From Polyodon spathula (lineage: Eukaryota > Chordata > Actinopteri > Acipenseriformes > Polyodontidae): a stretch of 64,000 nucleotides of DNA. Position 1 is the stretch's first letter, and each line of letters starts with the position of its first letter. Where the stretch lies: contig NC_054549.1 in NCBI RefSeq assembly GCF_017654505.1, positions 26,100,147-26,164,146 of the forward strand, given 5' to 3'. A program made the translations under genes and the position numbers. A model generated the notes under the pieces. It worked only from the letters and a program-made list of their open reading frames with translations, was not told the DNA's origin and made no database searches. Shown piece by piece: positions 13,101 through 27,300 of this stretch.

Positions 13101-15847
13101 CTCTTAAACTTAGTGGGTGTATTGTGTAATGTATTACTTCTGATGACTTACAGATGGGAAGGGATACAGTAAGTTAGTCATGTGCTGTGAATTCAGTATA
13201 ATCTGTAGTGTAAAATGTAACTGTGAACTTGTATTTATTAGGGTTAGGGTTCAGAATAAGCATGCCCTGCTGTAACAGAAAACTCAACACCCTTATTGTT
13301 TTCAGTCCTGTTTTAAACATCAAGGGAAATTCATTGAAAAGAATACCAAACAGGTGCATTGTAACTAAACAATACGAATGTATATTTCATGATGTTAAAT
13401 TAGTAATTAAATCAGTCACATTTTAATAAGGCTTTTTCTGTAAAATCTCACTGCCTCAGTAGTTTTTGAATGTGAGGAACGTTTCTTGATTCACTGCTTG
13501 CTAACAGTTTTCTAGTTTCATTAACAAGCCTCTGCTGGTTTTCAGATGATCCGCGTTAAAGTAGCAAAGTGTGATCTGTACAGCACTTGCAATCAGTGTC
13601 TAGGAGCTGCAGATGCGTACTGTGGATGGTGTACCCTGGAGAGCAGGTACAAACCTTCCTCGGCTTTCTTACACTAAGTGGCAAAAAAATGAATAGATTG
13701 TTTCATATAGTAAGAGAACAAAGGGATGGAAACATTTATTCAAACAGAGAGTGGTGGGGGTGTAGACTGAGTTACCTGTTGAGGCAGAATCACATGGATC
13801 CTTTAACTTGTCCGGATCTTCTGTTGCTATGAGCTGTAAACTAAAATCACCCACAAAGATAGTACTGCAAAGGTTACATCCAGTGGGGTAGCGTTAAGGG
13901 TTAAAAGATTGTTCGCAAGGGAATGAGTCAGATTCTCAGCACCAGCTTGTGTCAGCTACAACAACACTATTCAAAAACACATGCCTTGCTTACACATTAT
14001 GCACCGTCAGGGTGAATTCCCAATAGAGTAGTTAAAAGCCCAGACTCCTTATTCATTTTATTTTTAGAAGCTTTACTGACCTGCTGACTTCCATAGTCGG
14101 CTGTGTTAGGTGCCAGAGAATACCATGGTCAGAAAGAGAAGTTGCTTTTTGTCAACATGTTATACTTTCATTTCTAACTACATCTCATGCCTTTTAATTA
14201 TTAAATAAATAAATAAACAGCATTACAAGAATCTTTAAATGAGAACAAAGTACATGTAATCTGGTAGAAATGCATTGCTTTGGCACAACGAAAAATGACT
14301 CAGTGATTCGACATCAGCCCATTCCTACCCTCAGTCTGTCTCCACTTAATTTCCAACTGTGTCCTCTCATCCTGCTTTCTGTGTTGAGTTTAAAGTTTTG
14401 GGAAGGTTAACTTGAATGGTTTTAAAACTTAAATCTGTTCCAGGTGTTCTCTGCAAAGAGAATGTAGAGACTGGAAACAACCACATTTCTGGATTAGCCT
14501 GAATGAAGGATTTGACATTTGTCCATCTATGACTATTACACCCTCAGAAATCAACTTGGCTTCTACCTTCAAAGTAAGTTCTGGTACTATTACATAAGCT
14601 CCATTTTCAGCCTCCATGTATCTTGGACAGGATGTGCCTTGTATAACTCAACCTTTTATCTTTGTCTTCTTTAAGGATGTTGGGATTTTGATCAATGGTA
14701 GCGTCCCTGACCTTCACAGAACAAAGGTGGAGTGCGATTATGGAAATGGGGTTTCTACAGAGGCCACAATATATGGAATTGATTCTGCACCATCTCAAAT
14801 TCACTCCTGCCCATTTTTACCAAAGGAGAAGTACCCAGAATTCCCACTGGGTCAAGGTATGTCTCCAACAGGAAGTCATATTTGTGTCTCTAGATTTACT
14901 TTCTGTTAGAAGAGCGAGCATTGCCTTTGCTTGGTTTTAATGAAGTTAGCAAACTTTAGTTTGAGAGGAGTGACAGTATCAACACACATGTCACCTGTCA
15001 GTATAACCCAGGTGTCTACCTTTGTTGTGGCCTCCCCATAAACAATAGCCCCTTCACCTTGGCCAAGTGGCTGTGAGGCACAGTTTAAATGTACTATATT
15101 GACCCTAACCTTCATAATTACTTCAGTATATTTACATTAGTTCCTAATACAAAGTGGCATCAGTCATGCAGCACATGATGAGTGGAAGCATTGGAGCAAT
15201 CATGGGGTGATATTTTTAACCCATTAGCATATCTTAGATGTAGTAATGACACAATAATGATTTATAAACAAAGCCACAAATACTTCCCTTTTTTAGCTAC
15301 AGAGGACTGAACAAACCAAGTCTTGGATCTTGGCTGCTTTGATCTGGTAGATACAAATAGGCTGGTGCCTGCTTGTTTTCAGCTTGTTTTCAATGGGCAG
15401 CAGTCCTCTTCCAAAACCATCGTGGCTTAACAGGACAGTGTTTCTTTAACAAAGTCGGCCAGGACTGAGCAGACGTGATTCTTTAGATTAGTACGGGAGT
15501 TTATTGCTGTACTGTCAACAGCAGTCAGACTAAGGGACCCTCGCCATTCATGAGGAACATGTTCACAGTCTTACTGTAGATTTGTATTCTCATTTGAGTG
15601 TTAGGTGTACCTCGATTATTCTCCTGTTATTTGTTTTATTTTTTGACAGATCACGTAACCATCCGCACTACCATCAAGGTCAATGGCACGAGCATTGTGT
15701 GGGGAAATGTAATTATTTATGACTGTGAGAGGACTGGAATGTTTAATGCAAAAACAGCGTAAGTCAAACCGAATCACATTCAAAGCTTTTGTTGTTTCTT
15801 ACTAAATTGCCAAATGCTAGAAGTCATTGCTTTTCATATCCTTAAGG

Positions 15848-15936
<89 letters not shown>

Positions 15937-18900
15937 TTTTTTTTTTTTTTTTTTTTACTGTTTTTTACAGTGTGCCTAAAACAATATAGCTGTTTCTATG
16001 GCAATCTAAAACCTTGAAAAGTAACCGAAGGCCAGATATATACTCAGCACCAGTGCATGCATAATGATTTGTCTCACAGTGATAGCTGAAGTCTCTTTGC
16101 TGCAATAGGCCTCATTTTACAACACCTCTGATTAGAAGTGTGATAAGAAAATTGCTGCAAACACCCTCAATAGGATTCATATAGACTACTATTCAATGTG
16201 AAAATCAGATGTACTTTGAAAAAGATGAGGTACCATATTTACTGTGTTTTATTTCTTTCTTTATATATCTGTGCAAATGTATATTCCCCTTCCATCAGCT
16301 GTTGCTTGTGCAAAGGTGTGAAATGTAAAATCCCTTACGTGTCAGTGTTAACCTGTGATTGCTGGAATTAAAGCAGGAAAAGGAAACTGAATGTGTCAGC
16401 TACAGATAAATCTGCAAGACCTTGTACCGATCTGCACCGAGGCTTCCCGCTTAACCACTGGAGAGTCTGTTTCTAATCTCCACTGTGTCTCCTGCTTCAG
16501 AAATGGTTGTTTCTGAGACTGCATTCTTGCTAAAATATCAAAAGTCTGTTTCTTGGATCTGTATTCATAAAAGTTAGTGTGTGGTAAGTTTAAAGCTACT
16601 TAGCAATGCACAGGAGGCATTAGTGTATTGTATTGTATTGCTCATTCTGTATAGACAACTCAGAGCATAAGCTATATCTATATTATTTGATACATTACAT
16701 TTAGACTTAACTTTTACACTTAACAAAATTAGAGTAAGTTATCGTAACAATATAGTTAAAGAGAAAATAACAGTTAGATGCCAGTTAAAAATGCAGAAAT
16801 TACGAAGTAACCTGTCCTCAAATGAGGACGATGGCACTCGATTATCGGCAGCATTTCAATATCTTACTCCTCCTCTGTAGCTGTGTTTCTGAGTGTGTGT
16901 ATCTGTGGTTGTTGGGCTGTTGTTTGTGTAAAGGGCAGTGTTGTGTGATGACCTGCAGTCATGGATTCTGACCATTTTCAACGAAATCATGTTTAAAGCT
17001 CTACAACTGCTGATGCAAACGAGCTTGTATACTGCATATGTTTGAAAACCGGATGTTTTTTTTTACACTTTTTAAACAGTTTTTTAAATTTTTTTATAAG
17101 TGGTGTTATAAAAGCGCTATGTGTGAAGATGGTAAGGGTTTTTAAACCAACACAGAACACCCTGAGACATTTTTTTTTTAACATACTCTATACAAAATAA
17201 TACAACAAAGTTTTGATACAGGGCCTGTTTCAGGTTGAATTTGTGAGAAGGGCACTATGTATGATGTCTGGATCCTTTAAGACCCATCTTGACAAAGCTT
17301 TGAGATCAATCAGCTAATACAGGGGCTCCCAAACTGGGGGCCGGGGACAGCTGGGGTGGGCCACAAAATGGTTTCAGGGGGACCATAACACATGCATGCT
17401 TGGGCTTATCTTTACATGCAAGTTTATGTTGCATTTGCAGTCAGAATACAACTGAGTACAGTAATTAGGAGCAGTTTTTCAAATGTCCGAGAAATGAAAC
17501 TGAACATAATGAAAGCAGTCGCACTTCCACCAGTACAAACAAACAACCTCTCGAAATCGTGTTTTTAAAAACACTCAGTATATCCAGTTTGAATTTGCTC
17601 GTGCTACAAAGAAAGATGGCCTTGAGTACTCAAAGTGTTTGATCTGCTTGACATTGCTGACTTGAGTGTCTCAGACGTTCAAAGTTGAAACGTCCTTTAC
17701 AGCAAAGCAGCTGTGAATTCAATCTTTTTTTTTTAAGAGAAAGGTAGAATTTTGTTTACAATGAAAGTAAGGTAGTCCATTTGTATGGATTCGTTGGGTA
17801 GGGGTTCGTAGACAGGATGCCTAATGTTGTAGGGGCCTTGAGCGAAAAAAAGTCTGGGGACCCCTGAGCTAACAGGAACTAGGTGGGCTGAATGGCCTCT
17901 CCTTGTTCATAATTTTCTTTATGTTCTTATATAAAACTAGTTGGTTTAGCCAAGTGAGTGATGAAAAGAAAATCTTTGTACTGCAGTAAAACAGTGTGAG
18001 CATGTGAATGGTTATAACAATTATAGACAAGAATACTGTATGTTCATTTCATCCTTTAAGAGAAACCAAGGAGGCTGTTGTACTTGTACTCCTAGGGGGT
18101 GGCTTTATGAACTATTTGTCTCTGTACTTTCTATTTTTACTGGCAATTATCCACTGCTTTGACTTCACACCAAGAAGAAAATGGCAAAACTATGCAATTG
18201 TTAATCACTAGTGACTTGCACTCTGTGCAGTAGGAGATGTTCAAGTATGTTGGTAATAAACACTGTTTTTGTTGTTTCAGATGTACTAGCTGTCTGAATG
18301 CAAAGTGGAAATGTTACTGGAATGTGAAGACCTTTGCCTGTGTCTCTAGTAATTTGGACTCTAGGGATTTGCTTGAGGTAAGGCATTGTTTAATCAAGTA
18401 GAGTCATATTTCTCGAATGCTGCTTATTGACTGAAGTCAACTGAGAATAGCAAATGGATATCAACTAAGTAAGGGTTAATGGAGGGAATGTAAATGTTAC
18501 AAATAACATTGTTTTATTTTGGATAACCAGATATCAAAACAACACTGGATATATGGACTACACAAACTGCTCCGCCCCTACTTTCAAAATATATTTATAC
18601 CTGTGTCTATATTATGTCTTAGAAGGTTTGTTCTTTACCCCTTGCGCTCAACTCACAGCGAGTTTCTTCATAAAATCCGAAAGTCGGTGCGTTGACTTCA
18701 TAACAATAAACTATATCTCCCTCACATCGGATGTGTGCACTCATCAAACAAGCAAGTTCAAATAATCATTAGCTTCTTTTAACCTCAAAAAATAAACTAA
18801 TGTGAACTAATAATTATTTGAACTTGCTTGTTTGATGAGTGCGGACATCTGACGTGAGGGATCTATATTATGTCTTCACATGGCTTTGGTCGGCCCACAA

Positions 18901-21900
18901 ACACATTTTCTGAAGAGAAAGTTTAAGACAAAGCTTAGTGTTTCAGTGACACGTGTGCTAGCTGACACTTTCTCAAACTAGGAGCTTTATTCGAAACACA
19001 GTGTGATTCACTATTTGTTTTTAAATGAGTTAAATACATGCTGGTCCCTGGTTGGAGGCACACGAATAGCCGGGCCTGTAAGAACCATGGTGTGTGTGTT
19101 TTATTGAAGAAATAAGAATGTATTCCAGACACAGCTTTGCAATAGGACTGCAATGCCTCTGACATATTTACAATCCATCATGATTTCATTAATTGTACTA
19201 ATAATACTGCATAAAAGCAAAGTTTTTTTTTTAATTAAAAACACAAGTGAACTAATCTCTTTTTTCCCCCGAACAGGATTCTGCATCCTGTCCAAAACTC
19301 ATACCTGCTACTCTGGATCCAATAGCAACTGGAACCACTCAAGACATCATCTTCTCACTGGCCAACACAGAGACCTTGCAGGTACTGTACAGCACAGCTC
19401 CCAACTCAACAGACCTGCACTACGCAGCAGAGTCTTTCCTAACTAACTAAAGTGTAAACTGTTCCACTGAACATCTTCATTTTTAGTTATAGATCTAGGT
19501 CCCCAAAATCAGAAAATTTGTCACCACAATATGAACATATTTTATAACTGGACAATTATTTACATCGTAATTCACCGTGCAAGCAGGACTAGCACAGGAT
19601 CAGTTTCTACAGCTTCTACTGTGCTGTGGGATGGAACTCGTCATGGTTTCCTATCTTGAGTCAAAAGAGGAAGTTTCACATCTGTCAAAAACCTGTTTAA
19701 AGTTGTGCAGGCAGTAGCAAAACCCACTGTATCGTTCTCACTCCCATAATATATAACATACGGACAGGCTGGCTAGTTGAGTGTTGACACCCCCCTTTAA
19801 GTCACCCTGTCTAGTTATTTATAGGTAGAGTATCAACCTATTTATTCATCTGCATACACACAATACAATTCTGGTCATTGGTCAAATATTTACTCCATAC
19901 TTTTTAAACAACTATTTATGTAATAAGAAAATGCCACATGACGCTACAAAGCTGACAGACAAGCTAGTTGCTTAGTTACTTAGTTCTAGTCTTGTAAAAT
20001 GAAAGTGTTTTTCTCCTTTGCGAAAATAGGGGTAAATCACAAACTTATGCTTTGTAAAAAAAAAAAATGAAAAAATGTAATTGTTATATTTGAGGCTTAT
20101 CAGATTTCCCTAAATTTACTCACAGCAAAGTGTAGTACACTATGGTGCCTGGTAGACAACATGGTAAGCACCAATAAATGTAAAAATATAGACGATTTCC
20201 TGCTACTTAAAGCTTTGGATGATAATGTAGCTTTTTTTTTTTTTGTTAGGGTACATCTTTACAATGTTGCTTTGGGAGTGATCAGTGTTCTGAAGTAAGC
20301 TGGGCTACCACAATCGCCATTGTCTGTCACAGTGTAAAAGTGAGTATATTATTCCAAAAACTGAGTTTCACATGTCCAACTGAGTCAAAATATCCGTTCC
20401 CACAAGAAATGAATTAGAATTTATCAAATTATTACTGTTGTTGTGGTTTTGTATCTGCAGCCAGATATGCTGACTAAACAGAAAGGAATCCTACCATTCT
20501 GACTAAACCTTACTCTTTATGTGTTGCATCGGCTTCCCTTTTTCCATTTCTCCTACTGTCTCCTTATCACCTGCTCAATGCATAGCGGAGATGCATGCCC
20601 CTCATACACTTCTATATACATGCAGAGAAGTAAGATTTTTAGAATTTAGTTCAGGCTGTGATTGGGTGGATGAAGGAAGGCTTTGGAACATACTCTGAAA
20701 TAAAAGAAGCCGAGGAAGTGGCCGGAAGCAGAGCCAGCTGATTGGTTATTATTAACAGTGAAGGGGTGGAAACAATTCCACTCTCCTGATGAAGTAACCC
20801 AGGAAGCGTGGCCTGTGAACAGAGGTTTGTTTAACCTAGTGCATTACCAGATATCATGTTGTAATTGAGAATACATGTTTGTTAAACATGTGTTTCTTTC
20901 ATAAGTGCACATTTGAGACCAATGTAAGGCATCGATGCGCATCATGGAGAAATGATCTTGTTAGCTGCAATTACTTGAAGATCTGACTCTGTTTAGATCA
21001 TTTGAATACAGCCTGCGGAGTTTCCTAACTTACATCTGGACAACTTCTGGCTTCCTTTGTACAAGTTTAAACATAGATGGAAATTTAAACAAACATGCTG
21101 TGAGAAATCTGTAATACTTCCAATGTCTGTCTTCAAGCACATGGTTACTGCTGTACACATGGTTACTGTTGTTTAATATAAAGTATTTGCAAATAGCCTT
21201 TGATATTAAAATCTTTAAATATAGTCTTTTGCTAAAAGTAACAGAGAGCCGAACTCTGACAAAGTGTCACTCTTAAAGTGCTCTTTACTTAACTATAGGG
21301 TTTAGAGAAACATTTGAAATATCTGGCACTATATATGCCTCACACCCATATTGTATCAACTGGCAGGTGTGTCTATTTTTTTGACCCTGAATATATGGAC
21401 TGAACTTCTCCCAACTGACTCAGAACAAAGAAAAATTGGGGGCGTCATCATTGAAGTCTTTAACATCTTAAAAGGAGTTGACATAGTTAACCCTAAGCAA
21501 TACTTTAAGTGCTGAAGCCAAGACCAGAGGACAGTTGGAAATGAAGTGGAGCTAGACCTAGGACAGAGGGAAAGAGACAGTTCTTCACACAGAGAGTGGT
21601 GGGGGTATGGGATGGGTTAACTAGTCATGTTGTTGAAGCAGTATCACTTGGATCCTTTAAGACCCAACTTTTTAGCTTGCATGAGCCGCATGGCCTCTTC
21701 TCGTTTGTACATTTTCTTATGTTCGGATGGTCTAATGTAATTGTTTTTTTCTGCAGCTCTATACAACTGAAAACAGTCAGCAAATCCTGGTCAACCTGAG
21801 ATTGAAAGAACACCCAGATAAATTCATTGACAGTCCAACACCAATTATAGGTTTGTATCTTTTATACAGGCAAATAACAATTTAACTGGAAGTCATCTGA

Positions 21901-24281
21901 AAAAAAAAGATCTGAAGTGTGCTATAAAAACCTGAAAGAGTCCTCAAGACAAAATAGATGCAGTTTCCTAGATGGAAGTCACAGTTCTCTATAAGAGATA
22001 TCACCTGCCGTGTTTAACTGTTTAGCATCAGAAAATCTGTCTTCTTTTAAATGTACACAGAAAAGAGCTGCTCGGTCTATTTGCGTTTCATGGATATTTC
22101 ACAGTGTTGTTTTGAACATAGACATGCTTTCCTTCCTGTGCTGCGTTGTGTGAGAGAGAGCAGAGAGTGACTTGTTGCCTCTTATGTTGTTCAGTGGAGG
22201 TGTATAACTGCATGTCGGGCAGCACAGACTGCTCTCAGTGCTGGGGAAGAGAGGACCGGGGCCACCACTGTGTCTGGTGTGAGAACAGCTGCAGGATGAG
22301 AAGCGAGTGCAAGGCAGTGCAGGAGTTCTGCTCCGCTCCAGAAATAAGAAAAGTAAGCCAGCATACACTGCAGATCAACATATTCTTTAAAACAGGAAAC
22401 AGTTTCATGCTATTTCTTTACATAGTGGTTCTGAGTTCTGTTGCTCCAATATTGAGATCTGTTTATGGCATAAGAATAATGCTGAAATATGATAAGGGCT
22501 TTTTTGTAAATATATATCTATATAGATATAGGTAGGGGTATGGATATGGTTTGTGTTAAGGATAGGGCTTCAAGCTAAATTCCTGGATTCAGCACTTAGA
22601 ATTTTGTCTTTGGTTTCCTCACATATGTAATCATTAACTCTTCATTTTCTCTAGTACCTTTAAATATTTCATCTGTTGAAAATATCAATAGAAAATTAAC
22701 AATCATTACAAGTATTTGAAAATTACAATGTAATTATTGTGTCGTCAATTACATTTGGCCCATCTTCATGCTCTTAAAATCAAATTCCAGACACCCACCA
22801 CTTTTGTGTTGAAAAGGCCCTCCTATCCTCTATCCTACATCTCAACTTCCAAAAGTTGTCGTTTGGTCATGAAGTCTGAAATAGCCACTGGATTTGATTT
22901 TTTACAAAACTTGATCAAGTCTTTCCTAACCCTCAACCTCCTGTCAAAAGACATACCCTTTAAGCCCTGGGATTAGTCTATTTGCTGTCTGAACGCTCTC
23001 AAAAGCCACAGTTCCCTTGGAAACCAGAATTCAACCCAGAATTTCTATGTGCGGTCTACAACCTCAGCATAGTCTCTCTTGATTTCTACTTTACGTTGGT
23101 TGCGCCCACTGAAGTTTGTGATATTTTGGCCCAGAAACAGGCATTTTCATTGGTTTGAAATATAAACTCCCCCATGGCAACATTGCTTTTGCTGTTGACA
23201 CCTTTGTTAGCAGCAGTACCCCAAAGGGAAGTATGGTTAAAATGAAACCTAATCAGCCATGATAAACACTTCCTGTAGATAAAGCACCAATTGGAACGAT
23301 ATATAAACTGCAGTAACAGGCCTAGAATACATTACCCAGTACCATAGTCTGTCAGTCTTTATTATTATTATTTATTTCTTAGCAGACGCCCTTATCCAGG
23401 GCGACTTACAATTGTTACAAAATATCACAGGACAAAGTATCGCATTGTAAAATGTCACATTACAAGTTATCACATTATATAATATCACTTTGATTTCTCT
23501 CACGATTCACGTCTCTCGTTCCACCTCTGAACACACTAACCTCGATCAGCCAAAGTTGCAGGTTTATATACATGTGACTGTCTCCAGATTAGTAAAATTA
23601 ATCAATCTGGAGATGGTCACATTCTGCACAAGTTTTAGCATGGATTGGGAATTTTAACTGCAAAATAATGAACAGTAAAACATTATGTTTTTACACACTA
23701 AACAATACCTCCAAATCACAATACAACAGATACAATACAAAATAACAAAATACACCCAGGGGTGGGGTGAACCCCCGTCACACATGCTTTTTCTATAAGC
23801 CAGTTGCTTATCCAATGCTCATGTTTTTGAGGATCTGGTGATTTATGGAGGAACTTGTCTTTCTACCTGCTTGTTTGACAGTCTGTACATCACACATGTA
23901 CCTACAGTGGATGTAGGTCATGTTAATCTGCGTTAATCTATGTTAGGAGCTGAAACTACAAAGTTGTGCTCATGTGGCTGCTGCAGCTGGGCTATGACGC
24001 TGGTTTTTGCCCTGACCTGCTTCATACACCGGGTTTCCTGTCAGTGCCTGTGTGTGTTTATTTCCAGATTGAGCCCCTGAGTGGCCCACTGGAGGGGGGA
24101 ACCCTACTCACAATACAAGGAAGGAACCTGGGCCGCAGATTCAGTGACATCACGGTCTCCATTGGAGGTGTGGGCTGCAGGCCGCTCCAAGACAGATACA
24201 TTGTTTCAGAAGTGTAAGTGAATGCTGCCAGGACAGCTGGAAGTCAGATAAGCCAGCCAAAATGACCAGGATGTTTTTGTT

Positions 24282-24313
<32 letters not shown>

Positions 24314-27300
24314 TTCAAAATGTTTTCCATGTATTATGTGGTACTGTCCTGGGGATCGTTTAAAAAAGAAATGTGGTTGTTACTAATAGCATGGTGTCAG
24401 AAGCTTGGTTGTGGTGGTCACTGTCTACATTTTCTCTGTAAACCAGACCCTTTCATTTTAGGCCAACGCATGTTATCTCTGTTGTTGGAATAAATATAAT
24501 ATGTGATGAAACAGTTGAATAGGATTTTCATCTCGTGGGGGTTCTAGTTTATGTGGTTTTACTCTTAGTTTATGTACACAGTAAGTAAAGCTTGTTGCCC
24601 AGCATTTGGCCAGTGCAGTGTTAGCTGCTGGGACACAAGGCTGTGATATCATTATATTAGAACTGACACATCCTCACGAAGAAATTTAAAAGGGCAATGT
24701 TTTTTTTATTTTACTGATAAAAATGTTGTACAGTAAACATCTATACAGCTCTTTCCTCCTCTGTTTGTATAACTATACAGGATATAGGACACTACTGATA
24801 TACTTGCGGATGACATGCACCGTGTTTTGTTTGCTTGTTTATTCTCTGCAGAATTGTCTGTGAGACCGAGAAAGCTCCAGCGATGTTCTCCAGCGTGGTT
24901 TCTGTGTTCGTGGGTACAGAAGGGAAGTCGAGGGAGACATTTTCTTACATGGTGAATCTTGTGGTTGTTTTTTAATGTTGTTGCATTATCTGTTATGAAC
25001 TAAGTTGTACTGTATGTTACTTGTTTTGTAAGATGTTACTTAAAATGCACTTTGGGGTAAAGACCTTAATAAATCTGTCCCTTTGAGTCATTTTCATTTA
25101 GGATTGTTTCTAGATCAGGGATGGGCAAACCTTTGGTGTAATAGGGGGCCACAAAAGCCACAAAACCTTTGGTGAGCTATACATGTATTTTGGTGGACTA
25201 CATAATGCATAACAGCAAAATGTGCTACAAAACAGCATGTAACTGTATTAACAGTGTAAAACCATAAGTGCCCCTAGATCAGTCATCCACATTGAAAAAG
25301 GCACTTTAGACTTGGAGTATGCTTACCATACAATAATTATGCTTGAGAAATTAAATATATTACAGAATAAATAATCTGGTAACTGTTGGCGGGCCAAATG
25401 AAATGGTCTGACGGGCCCCAAGGGACACCAAATGCCCGTCCTTGAGAATTATATACAGTCCAATAGTGCAGCTGAGTTTGTGTGTCCAGTGTGCTAGAAA
25501 TCTTTAGCAAAATCATATTCTGATCAGGCAATTAATGTCTAACCTCAGCATAGGACTATCCAATACAACGATAAAACAGACCATGTTTTACATAACTAAT
25601 ATTCCTAAACATCCCAGACAGCTCCTAGTAGCAGGTTAACAAAGCAGAATCAACATATTTCATAAAACGATTGGTTGGAGTCCATGTTGTGAAACTCCAT
25701 ACCCAAACCTCCAAAAGTTATTCCTCTTCAGGAAACATCTGCCACAATAAAGGGAAGCAGTGCATGAACTACTACTCAGACAATAGATTGGTAACGAGTC
25801 TGTGCTTTTCCATGCACAGACTGGCTTTGACTGTCTGCAGCAGCTCAGACTGCCAGGGGCTCCCCAGTGTTGACCAGGGTAATTCATTCCAGAGTACTTG
25901 TTTTTTAATCTTGTACCTTGCTGCTGCAGAAGCCAGCAGCCTTTTTTATTTGCAAATGACAGCGAAAAGCTATGTGAAGGTTTTTGCAGTTGTGTTTTGT
26001 TCAACATTGCTAAACAATTCCACAACCTTTGTTAAGGGGGGGTCGCCAACTATCTGAGCAAACAGGCCAATACTTATCTATTGGTAAAGAGTTTTCCCTC
26101 TAATGTGGCCTTAATGTCCTTCAGCAGGTAAGCTACAGTCCTACAGTCATATACAGACCCATCAGTTGCCTGATCAGTTCATGATAGATCTAGCAGGAAC
26201 CTGTTTCATTAAATTGCTGTTAACTAACAAATCCTGCAATTTAGTTATAAAAATATAAGATCTGATGCACATGGGCACATGTGTGAACCTTGGATCCACA
26301 GAGTGAAATCCCAAGGATTCCAATCCCAAAAGGCACATTTCAGCGCCTACGTGGACGATGTGGTGTTTGAGATTCAGTATAGCACTCACTGCCATTTCTG
26401 CACATTTGATTATACAGTGATGAATACCCAATTACTGGATCTGTGAAAGAGGCTAAAAATCAGATAACTACAGGAGTTTTTCTGTTTTCATACTGCGTAA
26501 TGAAACTCAACTATCTCTTTGAGTTTCACTGTTCACAGGGCTGAATAACCAATCCAGGCAAGTCACTTCATAAGTGTGTTATGATTGTACCGACCTGATT
26601 CTCCTATTCACAGTCTGCCGTTTTCACTTATTTCTTTGAATATTTGGTTTTAATTTCTCAATTTTTTAAATAGATATCAAATATCGTTAAAACAAAATAA
26701 AAAAATAAATATATCAAGAGTCATTGGATATTTGAGTTTTGTCTGGTTTAGATTATTTGGATGTCAAATCAAATATCAAATGGACAGAAGGAATGTAGGT
26801 GTTGAAGATTGTGTTAAAATACAGACAAAATATACTACATTCGTGAAGGTATTCTAGATACTTAACTGGTTTGAAATGCATGCTGGTATTAATCTGCAGC
26901 CTGTCCTTTAGAACCCAGAGGTGACTTCCATTGAGCCAAACTTTGGTCCCAAAGCTGGAGGAACAAAAGTGATCATCAGTGGCAAGAACCTGGATGTGGG
27001 ATCAAAGATACGAGTACTGGTCAACGGGACGAAAGAGTGTACAAATCTGCTGTAAGTACCAGCCTGCCATCTGAGTAAAAACAGCGAAAAAGAAAGCCAG
27101 CCTCAGTGATGAAACATAGGTAGCCTTCAGTGAGATTAAAAACATAGACATACAATAAAGGGGTGGCAAACTAGTTGCTAACCTATTACCACCTTCAACA
27201 GGTCCACCTTTTTGAGTTTAAGATCTTTTTTTAATGTGTTTTATACTTCAGGAGTGCTGCTATTTCTAATATAATATGAAGGGAATGCTTCCTGGTATTA

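Larger units (their letters stand above)
15759..18280 (+). other. plxnd1 intron 7
   Basis: 2,522 bp. Carries the (AT)n tract, a CR1-like fragment and an hAT-like element inserted within it (17320-17866). No other gene seen. Confidence 0.75.
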
